Assembly: GCA_947579605.1 (NCBI GenBank)
Contig: OX388306.1
Coordinates: 3,534,001-3,598,000, forward strand
Length of the DNA: 64,000 nt
Source: Athripsodes cinereus
Lineage: Eukaryota; Arthropoda; Insecta; Trichoptera; Leptoceridae
Direction: 5' to 3'
Shown: positions 21,107 to 31,145 of the stretch, one piece after another
Layout of the letters: the number at the start of each line of letters is the position of its first letter
How positions within the stretch are numbered: the first letter of the stretch is position 1
The notes under the pieces: model-generated
What the model was told of the DNA's origin: nothing
Seen by the model: only the letters and a program-made list of their open reading frames with translations
Database searches by the model: none
Made by a program: the position numbers and the translations under genes

Positions 21107-21216
21107 TATAAAGCCTACCCCAAATGGGGTAGGCTTTATAATACTACCCAATATAATACTACCCAATATAGTACTACCCAATATAATAAACTTTAGGACA
21201 CTTGGGTAGTATTTAA
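21107..21216. repeat. Perfect hairpin made of LINE B tail sequence plus tandem repeat
   Basis: TATAAAGCCTACCCC (21107-21121) and its exact complement (21126-21140) are separated by AAAT. Next come three ~15-bp units of AATACTACCCAATAT (about 21140-21185). An opposed ACTTGGGTAGTATTT follows at about 21200-21214. CCTACCCC...GGGG is the B 3' stem-loop. Confidence 0.65.
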
Positions 21217-21245
21217 GTATCAAATTTATCAATCCTCACATGTAT

Positions 21246-21522
21246 ACTTATTTGGCTTCCTCCACATTCGTCAGGTTTCTCATACATGCATGTCAATTTT
21301 TTTACTCAAAATGCGGCCATCCGTAAGAATTTGATCCACGTGGTCAACCACTATGTAGTTCTTAGTTCGCCGCATTTGACGTCCGCATTTCTCACACCCC
21401 CTGCATCAGGAAAATACACCCTTTCAGTTATCCTTTCATCACCCATTCTCTCCAAGTGTCTATTTATTATTATCATTCTATCCATAACACTCCTCTTGCA
21501 TACGCTCATTCATCTGACAGTT
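21246..21522 (-). pseudogene. LINE B fragment B7
   Basis: The minus strand encodes diverged B C-terminal sequence (RMGDERMTERVYFPDAGGVRNADVKCGE-like, then VDQILTDGRI and MRNLTNVEEA). Opposed to B6 across the hairpin at 21107-21216. Confidence 0.6.
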
Positions 21523-21529
21523 AATTATG

Positions 21530-22130
21530 AAGGATGCTAATTTCCAAAAAGGATTCAGAAGGCTGAAGAACAAAAATAGCTAACTTACTCATATCTGAGA
21601 ATTCACATGTTTCAAATGAGTTCAAACATCCAATAAAAAAACATCCTTTAAAAAATAATTTGTACTCTCTTCATAATCGCACCAAAATACGTACAAAACA
21701 ATTGATAGGTACAATAATTATCCACCTACTTACTGTTTTTAATGATTGTTGAAGAGGAATCCTGCAAAGGGATATTATATTGAGGGGATGAGATTGCTTT
21801 TATGTATTATATGTGCTTTATTGGTACATCACATCTACTTGATTCCATTGTATTAACGGAAATCCGTTCTATTAGGGATATATTTCATAGGTACACACTA
21901 CCATATATACCTAATAATAATATATGAACATACATTGTCACATCCGGGTGGGAAGGAAAAGCTACTGCGGTATAGAATGTAGCAAATGTACCTACTACCA
22001 TTCTAATATATAGGACAAAATAAATGTTGCGACTCTAACAATATTTTATTAGTTCAAGCAATAATTACGGATAATGTGTTGGTTTGATTATAATATTGAT
22101 GAGACTTATTTACAAGTGTTTTTACTATCT
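21530..22130. other. AT-rich gap
   Basis: No gene or recognised repeat. Confidence 0.45.
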
Positions 22131-22189
22131 GTATATCACACCATATTATCATACTCTACATTTGTGGAGCATGATATGGTGTGATATAC
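22131..22189. repeat. Short inverted repeat
   Basis: Arms TATATCACACCATAT... and its complement (about 20 bp each, small gaps) around a CTACATTTGTG centre. Confidence 0.6.
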
Positions 22190-22261
22190 TCCACAAATTG
22201 AAATTTTAATATATTATGTTATATACCATGTATTATGTTCCCAATGCATATGGACGTTTTC

Positions 22262-22512
22262 GCCATCACGATTTTTTTACCAGTCTCAAAACAGAACAAA
22301 CATATTGGTACACTCCCGAGTGGGAAGGGCTATTCAAATGTTTAATGGTCTGGCTGGAGAAGTTGATATCTTTAACGTGACGTATGCAGAATTTATGAGA
22401 AAAATTGAAGATATATTGTAGTTGTGTTTTCATTTGGATATCGTTTAAGGTTATCTTCTGGGATCGCATTGGCTTTCAGCTGTAATGATCCTTGTAAGAA
22501 GCGTCTTATTGT
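22262..22512 (-). repeat. Dispersed repeat J, copy 1, with conserved C-terminal peptide
   Basis: About 250 bp matching 58962-59225 in inverted orientation. On the minus strand both copies encode IRRF-QG-LQLKA-AIPEDN then LKRYP--NTTTIYL and the same stop codon. A shared ~130-bp 3' non-coding part ends GGCTGGTAAAAAAATCGT-like. Probably the 3' end of an unidentified element ORF. Confidence 0.6.
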
Positions 22513-22548
22513 CAGTAATAATAATAATAGTAGACTGAATGCAACATC

Positions 22549-22609
22549 AAGCAAGTTTTCCTTTCTGTGCAAATGATATTTCATCAGCACAGAAAAGGAA
22601 AACTTGCTT
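22549..22609. repeat. Inverted repeat with 22-bp arms
   Basis: AAGCAAGTTTTCCTTTCTGT... (22549-22570) pairs with 22587-22609, with one extra base; loop 16 nt. Confidence 0.7.
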
Positions 22610-23284
22610 GCTTGAATACAATATTCAACAACTCTTATTTTTATTCATATACCTATTTATAAATAAGACATACGCCAAGAGATCTAACGCATACAGCTTA
22701 TAAAATATATTGGAAAACAGAAAACATGAGCAATTTGTGGAGGATTCATATATCTGACTTTTACACTGGACAATCGGAAGCGTAGAAAAGAATAGTGGCT
22801 TACCCCAAGTCTCTGTCTCTGAAGACAATATTGTTCAATTATTGTTTTATGGAACCCCTGATAAAGAAAAGTGGTCCGCTGTTAATTATATTTTCGAGTG
22901 CTTTTGTAAAAGACAGAATTTTTAGAACATTTTATATGAGAAATTCAAAATCTTCATTTTGGTGATGAAATTCAACCCATCATCTCGAATGTCTTTTTTT
23001 GTGACACAGAGAGCACTGTCTGAATGTTTGTAATATGAACTTAGACAGCTGACTGGCTACACCACAAATTAAATTTTTAATATAATATTTTTGAAAATTC
23101 TTCATTTTGAACATTTCGTACTTTCAAACTATTTTGTTGTGTAATTTTTTCCTTTAATTTTTTACAAGTTTACTCTTTGCAGCCCAATAATATCGTTTTT
23201 TTAAATTATCCTATCACAGTAGTTCTTTAAGTAACACATTTTCAAAAACGATACCTCACTAGATACTCAACAAAAAAGAAACCA
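22610..23284. other. AT-rich gap
   Basis: No supported gene. Sequence near 23059-23090 repeats the 22190-22225 string CCACAAATT-AAATTTTAATATA. Confidence 0.4.
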
Positions 23285-23297
23285 CTGAATATTTTAT

Positions 23298-24625
23298 ACT
23301 ATACTATACTATACCCTCACGCCATGTCCCAAGTGGGGTAGGCAGAGAGAACGGAACGCCAAACAGATCTATCTTTACACACTTCCTTCGCTTCATCCAC
23401 ATTCATACAGTTCCTCATACACGCACGTCGGTTCCTCTTACTCAACACGCGGCCGTCCTTTAGAATTTGATCCACGTGATCAAGCCACGTGGTTCTCGGA
23501 CGCCCGCGTTTCCTCACACCCTTTCTTTCAGATAAGTATATCCTCTTTGTCATTCTTACCTCGTTCATTCGTTCAACATGCCCAAACCACCGTAGTTTAT
23601 TCACGCGCATTCTGTCCACAACACTCTTCTTGCATCCGCTCATTCTTCTAATATCCTCATTCTTCACTCTATCACGCAGCGTTTTACCAACCATTCTTCT
23701 CAACGATCGCATCTCTACTGCATTTATTCCACTTTCGTCCTTCTTCAACCACGTCCATGTCTCGCTTGCATACGTAAGTGACGGTACCAGAATGGTATTG
23801 TGCACCAGCATTTTAGCCATGTTCGACACATTGTCATTGCTGACAATGGGTCGAAGTGCACCGTTTACTCTAGCACCGGCCACTTTCCTTCTTTCAATGT
23901 CCCCATCGCATCTTCCATCCCTCGTAAACATACTTCCCAAATATACATACTCACTTACTTGCTCCAAACATTCGTCACCAACTTTAATCTCGCAAATCGT
24001 TTTTTCATTCTCTCTTTCAAAAACAAGAACTTTCGTCTTCATAACATTCATTTTCAAACCATTCAAATTGCAACTATCATACACACACGTAACAATCTCT
24101 TGTAAGTCCCTTTCACTCTCAGCCATTAACACCAAATCGTCTGCGTACATCAATGCATTCACCCGAAACCCATTCAGCTCGACACCAACATCCATCTCTT
24201 TCACAGGTCGCATACAGTAGTCGAAGAATAGGTTGAACAACCACGGAGACATGACACAACCTTGCTTCACTCCTTTGGTGAGGACAAACCACTCCGAGAG
24301 AGTGTTATTTACCCTCACGCAAGCGGAGCTTCCCACGTAAAGTGAAGATATTGCGCGGATCAACCGGCTGCTCACCCCATACTCCGACAACACGCGCCAC
24401 AACCTTTCACGGTCCACTCGATCATATGCTTTCTCCAGATCCACGAACGCACAAAAAAGCCTCTGGTGTTTACCCAGAAACTTCTCTATAACCATTCGCA
24501 GGGAGAAGATCTGATCGGTGCACCCTCTGCCATTCAAAAAAGCTCCTTGCGCATCCCATATCTTACACTCAGTTTTATCGATCTACATATACTCTACTAC
24601 TCTGAATACTACTACTTCTACTACT
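23298..24625 (-). mobile_element. LINE family B copy B1, half-length, recent
   Basis: The best-preserved LINE here. A perfect 13-bp direct repeat CTGAATATTTTAT (23285-23297 and 24626-24638) flanks it. The left end is a (TATAC)n simple-repeat tail, then the B 3' stem-loop. Reverse-transcriptase homology ends near 24558. The stretch 24560-24625 is low-complexity and partly duplicates the sequence just beyond 24638, so the exact 5' end is ambiguous (about 24565 or 24625). Confidence 0.8.
23317..24537 (-). CDS. LINE B reverse transcriptase, C-terminal half, open frame of 406 codons
   Basis: Open frame ending TGA at 23317. The frame has no ATG at its left; it continues upstream through WDAQGAFLNGRG to a stop near 24588, so the true protein start is missing. 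In order: RT motif (GRGCTDQIFSLR), motif A (AFVDLEKAYDRV), GVKQGCVMSPWLFNLFFDY (motif B-like), the catalytic MYADDLVLMAE box, thumb (YVYLGSMFTRDGR), NAVEMRSLRR, KLRWFGHVERM, GRPRTTWLDHVDQIL and the end LSAYPTWDMA. Both catalytic Asp groups are present; the endonuclease and RT fingers are absent. The last ten codons are also the 3' stem-loop. The clade is probably RTE/Proto2-like, from motifs and simple-repeat tail; not certain. Confidence 0.8.
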   Translation of the reverse strand: MNGRGCTDQIFSLRMVIEKFLGKHQRLFCAFVDLEKAYDRVDRERLWRVLSEYGVSSRLIRAISSLYVGSSACVRVNNTLSEWFVLTKGVKQGCVMSPWLFNLFFDYCMRPVKEMDVGVELNGFRVNALMYADDLVLMAESERDLQEIVTCVYDSCNLNGLKMNVMKTKVLVFERENEKTICEIKVGDECLEQVSEYVYLGSMFTRDGRCDGDIERRKVAGARVNGALRPIVSNDNVSNMAKMLVHNTILVPSLTYASETWTWLKKDESGINAVEMRSLRRMVGKTLRDRVKNEDIRRMSGCKKSVVDRMRVNKLRWFGHVERMNEVRMTKRIYLSERKGVRKRGRPRTTWLDHVDQILKDGRVLSKRNRRACMRNCMNVDEAKEVCKDRSVWRSVLSAYPTWDMA

Positions 24626-24689
24626 CTGAATATTTTATCGATCTACATATACTCTACTTTCTGTACAACATCCTAAAGCACAATTCCCC

Positions 24690-25185
24690 TCAATACCTTT
24701 TTAAGCGTTTTGAATACCTGTCTTCACATGGACGTCCTCTGAGATCTCAGAATAACCAGTTACTCGCCGTCCCTACCCACACCACAACCTTCTTCAGTTC
24801 ATCATTTATGACCCATGCAATTAGAATGTGGAATAATCTACCTTGCAATATTAGAAATTCCTCTACGCTACACGTTTTTAGGAATAACCTAAAATCCATA
24901 GACTTATCCTAAAAAGTTCCTCCCCGTGCCTTTATCCTTCATTTTATAGTATTTATTAGAGGAAACATGACATATATGATATTCTACTTAGGACTAATAA
25001 TGTAATTAGTTATAATTAAATTTAGTATTAACTGTTCACATTTAGTATTAATTACACATTGTCAACATAGTATCACACATTATTTTGGTTAGCTGGAAGA
25101 TATTGCCTCTAGGCAATAAGCTCGCCAATTGCTCATGATTTTTTTTTCTGATCAATAAAGTGTTCTTATTATTATTATTTTAAAT
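24690..25185 (+). pseudogene. LINE family H (jockey/CR1-like) C-terminus and 3' UTR
   Basis: The plus frame to the stop at 24912 reads FEYLSSHGRPLRSQNNQLLA, then FMTHAIRMWNNLPCNIRNSSTL-type residues. This is the W-N-x-L-P block at the C-terminus of jockey/CR1-type proteins. The 3' UTR that follows contains AGCTGGAAGATATTGCCTCT and GGCAATAAGCTCGCC, then an AATAAAGTGTTC signal and a short ATT-repeat end near 25180. It starts abruptly at ~24690. A similar 3' UTR occurs at 50700-50785. Confidence 0.6.
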
Positions 25186-25189
25186 TTAA

Positions 25190-25845
25190 AAAAAATTCTC
25201 GTAAGAATTTGAACCAACAAACTAACTTCTCCAATGCAGCATTTTGCTTCTATATTTTGACGATCATTCAAGACGCTGCATTTTTATTCATACTGAAAAC
25301 ATTTCCGCTTCATTCAGTTTCTTTCTTCAACTACTTAATTTACACTCAGCTTCCTTCCCATCCGACGTACATAATGGCAATAAAAATAGAATAAAAGCGA
25401 AAAACAGCGCTGAAACATGTTCAAAAAGAGAGCAAAAATCATAATATTGCAAAGGATACATAGATCCAAGTTCATGTTTCTTTCAGCTTCTTACAAGAGC
25501 CATTATTCATGCGAAGTAGATGTATTCTTGTAAGCTTGTTTTGATATAAACATAATACTTGGGTAGATATAACTAGATTTATGGGAAATCAATAGAAACA
25601 TTATTATATTTGGTTAGTTTTGTTGTTGTATGTTTATCGCTCTTGTTTATTAAGATAAGTTTATTTTTTATTTTATTATTGATGATAATATTTCATTTTT
25701 GCTTCTGAATAGAATTTTTTTATTTTATTGTTATGATTATTGATAATTATTTTTTTTTTTTTTGGCATCTCAACAGACTTTTTAATAATATGTAAAACGC
25801 ATACAATTTTTAGCAACATTAGTCTACTTCGGGTATCACAACAAA
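25190..25845. other. AT-rich gap
   Basis: No gene. Contains T-rich runs (25745-25765). Confidence 0.45.
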
Positions 25846-25949
25846 TTACTGATAGTCCTTAACTTTGTAACACTTCATTTTAAATTATGAAATAAAATAA
25901 AATTAATATTTACTATTATTTTTATATGTTACTGTTGAGTAAGACTAAC

Positions 25950-25992
25950 GCACGACCAGTTTCGCAGACTCCAAGTTCGCATCATCAGGTGC
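25950..25992 (-). ncRNA. Hammerhead-like motif, left arm
   Basis: Minus strand: stem I GCAC (25992-25989), CTGATGA (25988-25982), stem II GC-G-A-ACT/AGT-T-GC-like hairpin, GAAA (25963-25960). Then a 2-bp stem III (AC/GT around TG), cleavage triplet GTC ending at 25954, and stem I GTGC (25953-25950), a perfect match to GCAC. It has the same extra U after CTGATGA as the 16200 motif. Confidence 0.5.
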
Positions 25993-26030
25993 CGATCTAT
26001 ACACACAATTTTTAGCAACAGTATGGATCA

Positions 26031-26073
26031 GCACCTGATGATGCGAACTCGGAGTCCGCGAAACCTGTCGCGC
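26031..26073 (+). ncRNA. Hammerhead-like motif, right arm
   Basis: Plus strand: GCAC (26031-26034), CTGATGA (26035-26041), stem II GCG/CGC plus ACT/AGT with a CGG loop, GAAA (26060-26063), 2-bp stem III, GTC (ending 26069), GCGC (26070-26073). Stem I has one A-C mismatch, so it is slightly decayed compared with the left arm. Confidence 0.45.
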
Positions 26074-26152
26074 GTTAGTCTTAGTCAACGGTAACATAAA
26101 ACAATAATAATAATTTTTTATTTTATTTTATTTCATAATTTACTGATAGTCC

Positions 26153-26955
26153 ACTTACTGATAGAACATTAAATAAACGAATTCAGAACAACATAGGTAC
26201 TTTATGAAATAAAAAATTAGTATACAAAAGAGATAAGAGAGTAATGACAACCAAATTATGAAATATATTTTGAATATCTTCAATTTTTAAATAATATATT
26301 TTGTAGTAACTATGTAGGTACATTCATTAATTTAATTTATAGTTTTTGATATTTTCCATGTTATTTATTTATTTATTTATTTATTTACGGCTAATTAGCC
26401 TTTTACACAATATTTTTTACATAGGTACAATATCATAACAAAACAAAACATAGGTACCAAACACAATATTAATAAATCAATATTACAAACATATATAAAA
26501 AAACATGGGTAGGTATATAAAGGAGGAAGGGTTCCTGCTAAGATGTTGATTCCTGATTATTGTCCATATAAATGAATATGTTTATGGTTAACATGATATC
26601 ATTTTTAATTTCTCTATGTTTATTTATTATTATATAGCTGTCTTTATTGATGAGGTTCGTACGTTAAATTTAATAACATCATGTCTTTTATACGACTACA
26701 TTCTTTACATTATGCTGTTTTTATTGTTGAGTTTGTCTATTTTGTGAACATCGCTCATCTTAACATCGTGTATTTTTTTATTTTATTTTCTACGATATAA
26801 GAGAATCAAACAATCGTAACATAACATGTTAACAATTAATGCACTCAACATGTCGACCAGCAAAAAATCCACACTTACCAAAAATGTCTTAGTCTTAAGA
26901 AAAAAAGTTAAAAAATTTAAAAAAGTTAAAGTTAAAGTTAAAAAATAAAAAAAAA
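26153..26955. other. AT-rich gap with microsatellite
   Basis: No gene. A (TTTA)n run at about 26362-26390 followed by ACGGCTAATTAGCC may be the tail of an unidentified element. Confidence 0.4.
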
Positions 26956-26957
26956 TC

Positions 26958-27185
26958 CTAAATAACTAGATGAATGGCAGATGGACTTCCATAATTCTTA
27001 AATCGAGGCCGTGGGAGGACAAAATAAGCGTAGGAAGACCCCAAAAAAATTGGTTGACGATATTGTCCAGATGATGGGAAAGCAGTGATATCGTGTTGCT
27101 CGAGGTAGGAAAGTGTGGAATAGTTTTTAAGAGGCCTATATCCAGCAGTGGAGAGAAGAGGGCTAGCAGTAAAATAACTAGAAAT
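26958..27185 (+). pseudogene. LINE family C-like C-terminal remnant
   Basis: The plus strand has ISVGRPQKNWL in one frame, then DDIVQMMGKQ-YRVARGRKVWNSF-EAYIQQWREEG in another, with stops. This is the GRPxxRW...WxxLEEAYxQQW end of a LINE protein. Confidence 0.55.
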
Positions 27186-27424
27186 CAAAATCATCAATCT
27201 AGTATGAGTTACAAAACCCAATAAAACACAGCTAATATCCAAATGTCCCAAGGATGCTATGATCGAGAGAGCCATGCCTTTAAGTAGGTACACCTCTCCG
27301 ATTCCAATCTTCTACGATTTTTAATCAACTTGTTTATTTAAGTATTCTTTTGTTTCGATGTACTTGCTCATTATCATTTTACATTGTACACATGCCTTAC
27401 AAGCCTAAGGTCAGTTTGTCGCTG

Positions 27425-27480
27425 ATGAATAAAACTGACAAAAAAGTGGGGACAATTCTTTGCTGGGTGCTCCACGGAAC
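27425..27480 (-). repeat. 5' fragment of an S element (S3)
   Basis: Minus strand CGTTCCGTGGAGCACCC then AGCAAAGAATTG and CCCCACTTTTTT matches the 5' end of S. Confidence 0.55.
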
Positions 27481-27489
27481 GAAAAAATT

Positions 27490-28495
27490 GGTAAATAATT
27501 TTATCAATAAGTGAGATAAGATACTTGATTTCGTTCCAATGGAAAATCTGATACAATTCCTTACAGACATTATATGCTAAACTAGATACCTATGGATATT
27601 TTCTACAGTAAAACTTTTCAATCACCCGAGGCTTTAGGGCTTTAGATCCACCCGACGTGCCTTCAAGGAAGATTGCATGCGCATTGTGGAGCGTCAGCCA
27701 AGACATTATAATAATATTATCCTTACGGTACAGCGCGTAAATAGATTTAAATTTCTTTATATCCACAAGATATTTTTATAAAGGGCTGGAGACTACAGTG
27801 TTGCTCTGACAAAATATCATTCAGTTATGGGTACAAATTACTTTATTAGTTTATGAATTTTTCACACAATATTTTGATGTCAATTCACTTACAGAAAAAT
27901 ATCGAATTGAACTAGTTATATGTACCTATATAATACAACTTACAACAATTTCAAGTCATGTGATAAGCATGAAGAAGTAGAATTATTGGGAATGTTGCCT
28001 AGGTTTAAAGAATACTCTTAACTAAGTCTTGAGTCGATTCATAAACATCGAAACTCTAAAGGAAGTTCACATAATGTACATATGTGTATCATATAATTAC
28101 AACATACCGACCTAGTTAATACTTATTCAAATAGGTTGACTAACGGTGAGTAGAATTAACTGGAATGATAATGAATAATGAATTTTGAGTAGTTATGGCA
28201 TAATTTTCTGTCAATAATTAATTATCCTGGTAAATTTTGAAACATTATTGACTAAAGTAAAAACTTAAATAGTGAAAGATCGAGAGTAAATTGTATTTTA
28301 GTGGCACGAATTCGAAAAAATATAAAACACATTTGTACAAAAATGTTAGTATAGTCCAAAATCTCATTGAATTGTAGCTGTTTTCCATTTCAACTTCGAC
28401 TTTTTTCAATACTTTTCACATTATTTTCATAGGATTTGACTATTTTAAAAAACGCAACCGTAAAGAACTCGACACATGATAGAAGGTTTGGACAT
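27490..28495. other. AT-rich gap
   Basis: No supported gene or recognised repeat. A less AT-rich patch at 27620-27720 was not identified. Confidence 0.4.
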
Positions 28496-28499
28496 AAAG

Positions 28500-28745
28500 G
28501 TAATGAAATTATGACGAAAAGGATCTGAAAAAAAAGGAATGAGAAAGGGTGGACGTCCGAAAACTCGTGGCTTGATCAAGTCGATCGTTTTCTCAACGCG
28601 GCGGCCGCAATTTGACTAAGAGAAATCTACATGCGTGTATGAGAAATTGTACAAATGTGGAAGAAGCGACTGAATTATATAAGGATAGAGTCGTGCAGTA
28701 TTCCATCCTCTCTGCGTTCCTCATATGGGATGCGACGTGAAGTCC
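28500..28745 (+). pseudogene. LINE B 3' fragment B9
   Basis: The plus strand encodes a diverged B C-terminus (MRKGGRPKTRGLIK, TKRNLHACMRNC, DRVVQYSILSAFLIWDAT-like). It ends at a decayed B stem-loop (CCTCATATGGGATG). Confidence 0.6.
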
Positions 28746-28749
28746 ATTA

Positions 28750-28952
28750 ACACCATGAAGGCACACCCCACACATAGGGAAACCTGTCAACAAAAAATTA
28801 AGACATTCAGGATGGGTGGCAAACTTCATCGCTGAATTTAAGATATAAATATCTTTATTTTCTTTAAAACTCCTGCTTTTTACAGGACACTCGAAAATTT
28901 ACGGAACAAAGTGAGAGGCCAATTCTTCGCCAGGTGCTCCACATCATGAAGT
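28750..28952 (-). repeat. S element S4
   Basis: Minus-strand landmarks from right to left: TGGAGCACCTGGCGAAGAAT, TTTTCGAGTGTCCTGTAAAA, TTTGCCACCCATCCTGAATG. The 3' stem-loop end is eroded. Confidence 0.65.
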
Positions 28953-29034
28953 AGAAATGATATAAAAAAAGTAATAGAACGATTCATATTATTATGAAAA
29001 GTCATTAAAAGAAATGTCATAGAAGAATAATATT

Positions 29035-29545
29035 GCTATCTTAGTGCCAACACTTATGTATGCAAGTGAGACGTGGACATGGTTAAAGAAGGATAAAGTG
29101 GCATAAATGCAGTGGAAATGAGATCGTTGAGAAGGATATGTGGTAAAAGTCTGAGAGATCGTGTGCGTAACAGTGATATACGAAAGGAATGTGGAATGAA
29201 AGTTGGTGTAATAACAAGGATGAATGTAAATAAGTTAAGATGGTTTGGGCACGTGGAAAGAATGAATGAGGACAGAATGACTAAGAAGATATATTTGGCT
29301 GAGAGGAATGGTGCTCGGAGACGTGGACGTCCGAGGATTAAATGGCAAGATCATTTAAATCAAATCCTACAGGACGGTCACGTGTTGAGCACATTGAACA
29401 GGAGAGCATGCGTGAGGAATTGTATGACAGTGACGGAAGCGAAAGATGTATGCAAGGATAGAAGGAAGTGGCGCTCGATCCTTTCTGCCTACCCCGCGAG
29501 GGACGCGGCGTGATGGTATGTATGTATGTATGATTGATGCCAGAT
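29035..29545 (+). pseudogene. LINE family A copy A3, 5'-truncated
   Basis: The plus strand encodes VPTLMYASETWTWLKKD, then a one-base deletion (near 29097). Next comes an open 133-codon frame: MEMRSLRRICGKSLRDR, NVNKLRWFGHVERMNEDRM, RRRGRPRIKWQDHLNQIL, LSAYPARDAA. The stop is followed at once by the GATGGTATGTATGTATG tail. C-terminal part only. Confidence 0.8.
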
Positions 29546-30288
29546 ACCAGAATGAATCGATATATTTTCCGAATAGTGAATACAAGTTAGTCAAGAATTT
29601 CTTGTAGATGGTTTTACATAAACACGATCACAGAGAATCTAACCGTATAATCAAATTTCCATCCATGAAAGTACAATCCATGACTGTAAATAATCGGATT
29701 TCCGGAAAGGACAGCTTGAATGCTTATTATTTTGAGTTCGTACACTTGTTAACCTACCTGTAGAAAATGCTATAATGGTGTGAGTATAACATGAATGATT
29801 TTTAACATCAGAATTTACTTCTATACTCAAAAGTGGGAGCTTTAAGCTTTTCATACTTTAAACTTCATGAAACAAACAATAATTTTATTTAAATCTCAAA
29901 CACATTTTTTAATAAACCTGTCACGCAAAACCTTCTATGATAAGTTTATATAAAACTACAGGAGCGACGTTTTTAAACTTTTGCATTAAGATTATTAAAG
30001 TTTATACAAACCATACATTAGGAAATTTCCAGTAAGTTGTTGCAACTATATAAGCACTTAAGCAACCAACATAAGCACTTAATAAAATTAAAACAACCAC
30101 TTCTAAGAGAAGCTTTTCTGGTTTCTGTGATAAATTTATAACTCCTTACGTTGCCGTCCAAATGTTTTTCAAATTAAGTTCAAATATTAAATTATATCAA
30201 CCAACCAACATTTTTTAAAGATCATTCAGTATTTAAAGCTGGCACTCCAGGTACTCTCATATTAAGCAAAACTGTTAATCGTACCCAG
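29546..30288. other. AT-rich gap
   Basis: No supported gene. A short local duplication around AACATAAGCACTTAA lies at 30048-30082. Confidence 0.4.
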
Positions 30289-30653
30289 GATCATCATCAT
30301 CATCATCGCCCTCAACGCTCCTCTCGGGAGCACAGGGCAGAAACCAGCCTCCTCCATTCAGAGCGTCTCTGTGCAAATTGCGTCACCTCTTTCCACGACA
30401 TTCTTTGCGCTCTGATATCGTTGTCATAGGAACGGTGTTTTGTGAAAGAGGGACGCCCGGGCCGACGGAACCCCTGCGGACGGAAGAACAGTGCTCTTTT
30501 TGGCCAACTATCATTAGGCATTCTCAAAACATGTCCCAGCCAGGACCATCGTCTCTCCTGTATTACGGAGATTACAGGTCTCTGCTGGGTGCGCCGGCGC
30601 ACAGCATCATTTGTAACATGTTCATTGTTCATACCATTTGACATCCATCTCAA
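30289..30653 (-). pseudogene. LINE family D copy D1, C-terminal
   Basis: Minus frame: DAVRRRTQQRPVISVIQERR, SWLGHVLRMPNDSWPKRALF, RRPGRPSFT and LVSALCSREER, then a (GAT)n tail at the left end. This is the W-GHV-RM...GRP C-terminus of a LINE reverse transcriptase. The 3' end contains a GCTCC/GGAGC hairpin. 5'-truncated. Confidence 0.7.
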
Positions 30654-30699
30654 TTAAATTTTTCTACGAGATGGTTTTTAGCATCCACATTGGTAAAAA

Positions 30700-30766
30700 A
30701 TAATGCATTCGAGAAGACCTTACGTCCACCCGGACACTGCAGAAGTCTGGGGACTTCAATTAATCC
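30700..30766 (+). repeat. Dispersed repeat L, copy 1
   Basis: Shares CCACCCGGA, GCAGAAG and GGACTTC spacing with the minus strand of 61640-61770. Element type unknown. Confidence 0.4.
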
Positions 30767-30929
30767 GAAAAAAATAATACAATTTATTTACAGTGCCATA
30801 TATAGGAGCAAATTGAAGACATTGTTTCTTTAACAAACTTTCCCGCAACCTAGAGATGGAAGCTGCCTTGAATGGTGCTGGTATAATTATCCGTTCCGAT
30901 CATCTCATACAGCACATTGCATTAAAGAA

Positions 30930-31145
30930 CGCAATTTCTAAGTTTATATTATACTACGCCATGAAGGGGAAGATTAAGGACCGCAAAAGGACGGCAAAAG
31001 ACAGCTTTCCGGGCATCGAAACATTCGAGAATGGACTGGTATTAGAACCGTGAGGAAGCTGTTTCGTGCCGCCCAGGACAAGGAAGCTTTCTCCCAAATG
31101 GTCGTCAACGTCGGATGGACCCGGCAGGACACGTGAAGAAGAAAA
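30930..31145 (+). pseudogene. LINE family F C-terminal remnant (F1)
   Basis: Plus frame to TGA at 31134-31136: WTGIRTVRKLFRAAQDKEAF then SQMVVNVGWTRQDT, with a GAAGAAGAAA tail. A relative with TGMKTMDDLFRAAQDREVFV lies at 33490-33700. Confidence 0.6.

Larger units (their letters stand above)
25859..26139. mobile_element. Foldback insertion with two opposed hammerhead-like motifs
   Basis: A 281-bp segment flanked by the direct repeat TTACTGATAGTCC (25846-25858 and 26140-26152). Its arms (about 25883-25998 and 26022-26140) are long reverse complements. Each arm contains a hammerhead-like core. Penelope-like elements carry such ribozymes in their terminal repeats, can have inverted terminal-repeat arrangements and make target duplications of this length, so this is a good candidate for Penelope-derived terminal-repeat debris. 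No coding region. Confidence 0.6.

Noticed and set aside
23489..24220. Plus-strand 243-codon ORF
   Set aside because: Exactly antisense to the LINE B reverse-transcriptase frame. Ser/Leu-rich shadow with no domain.
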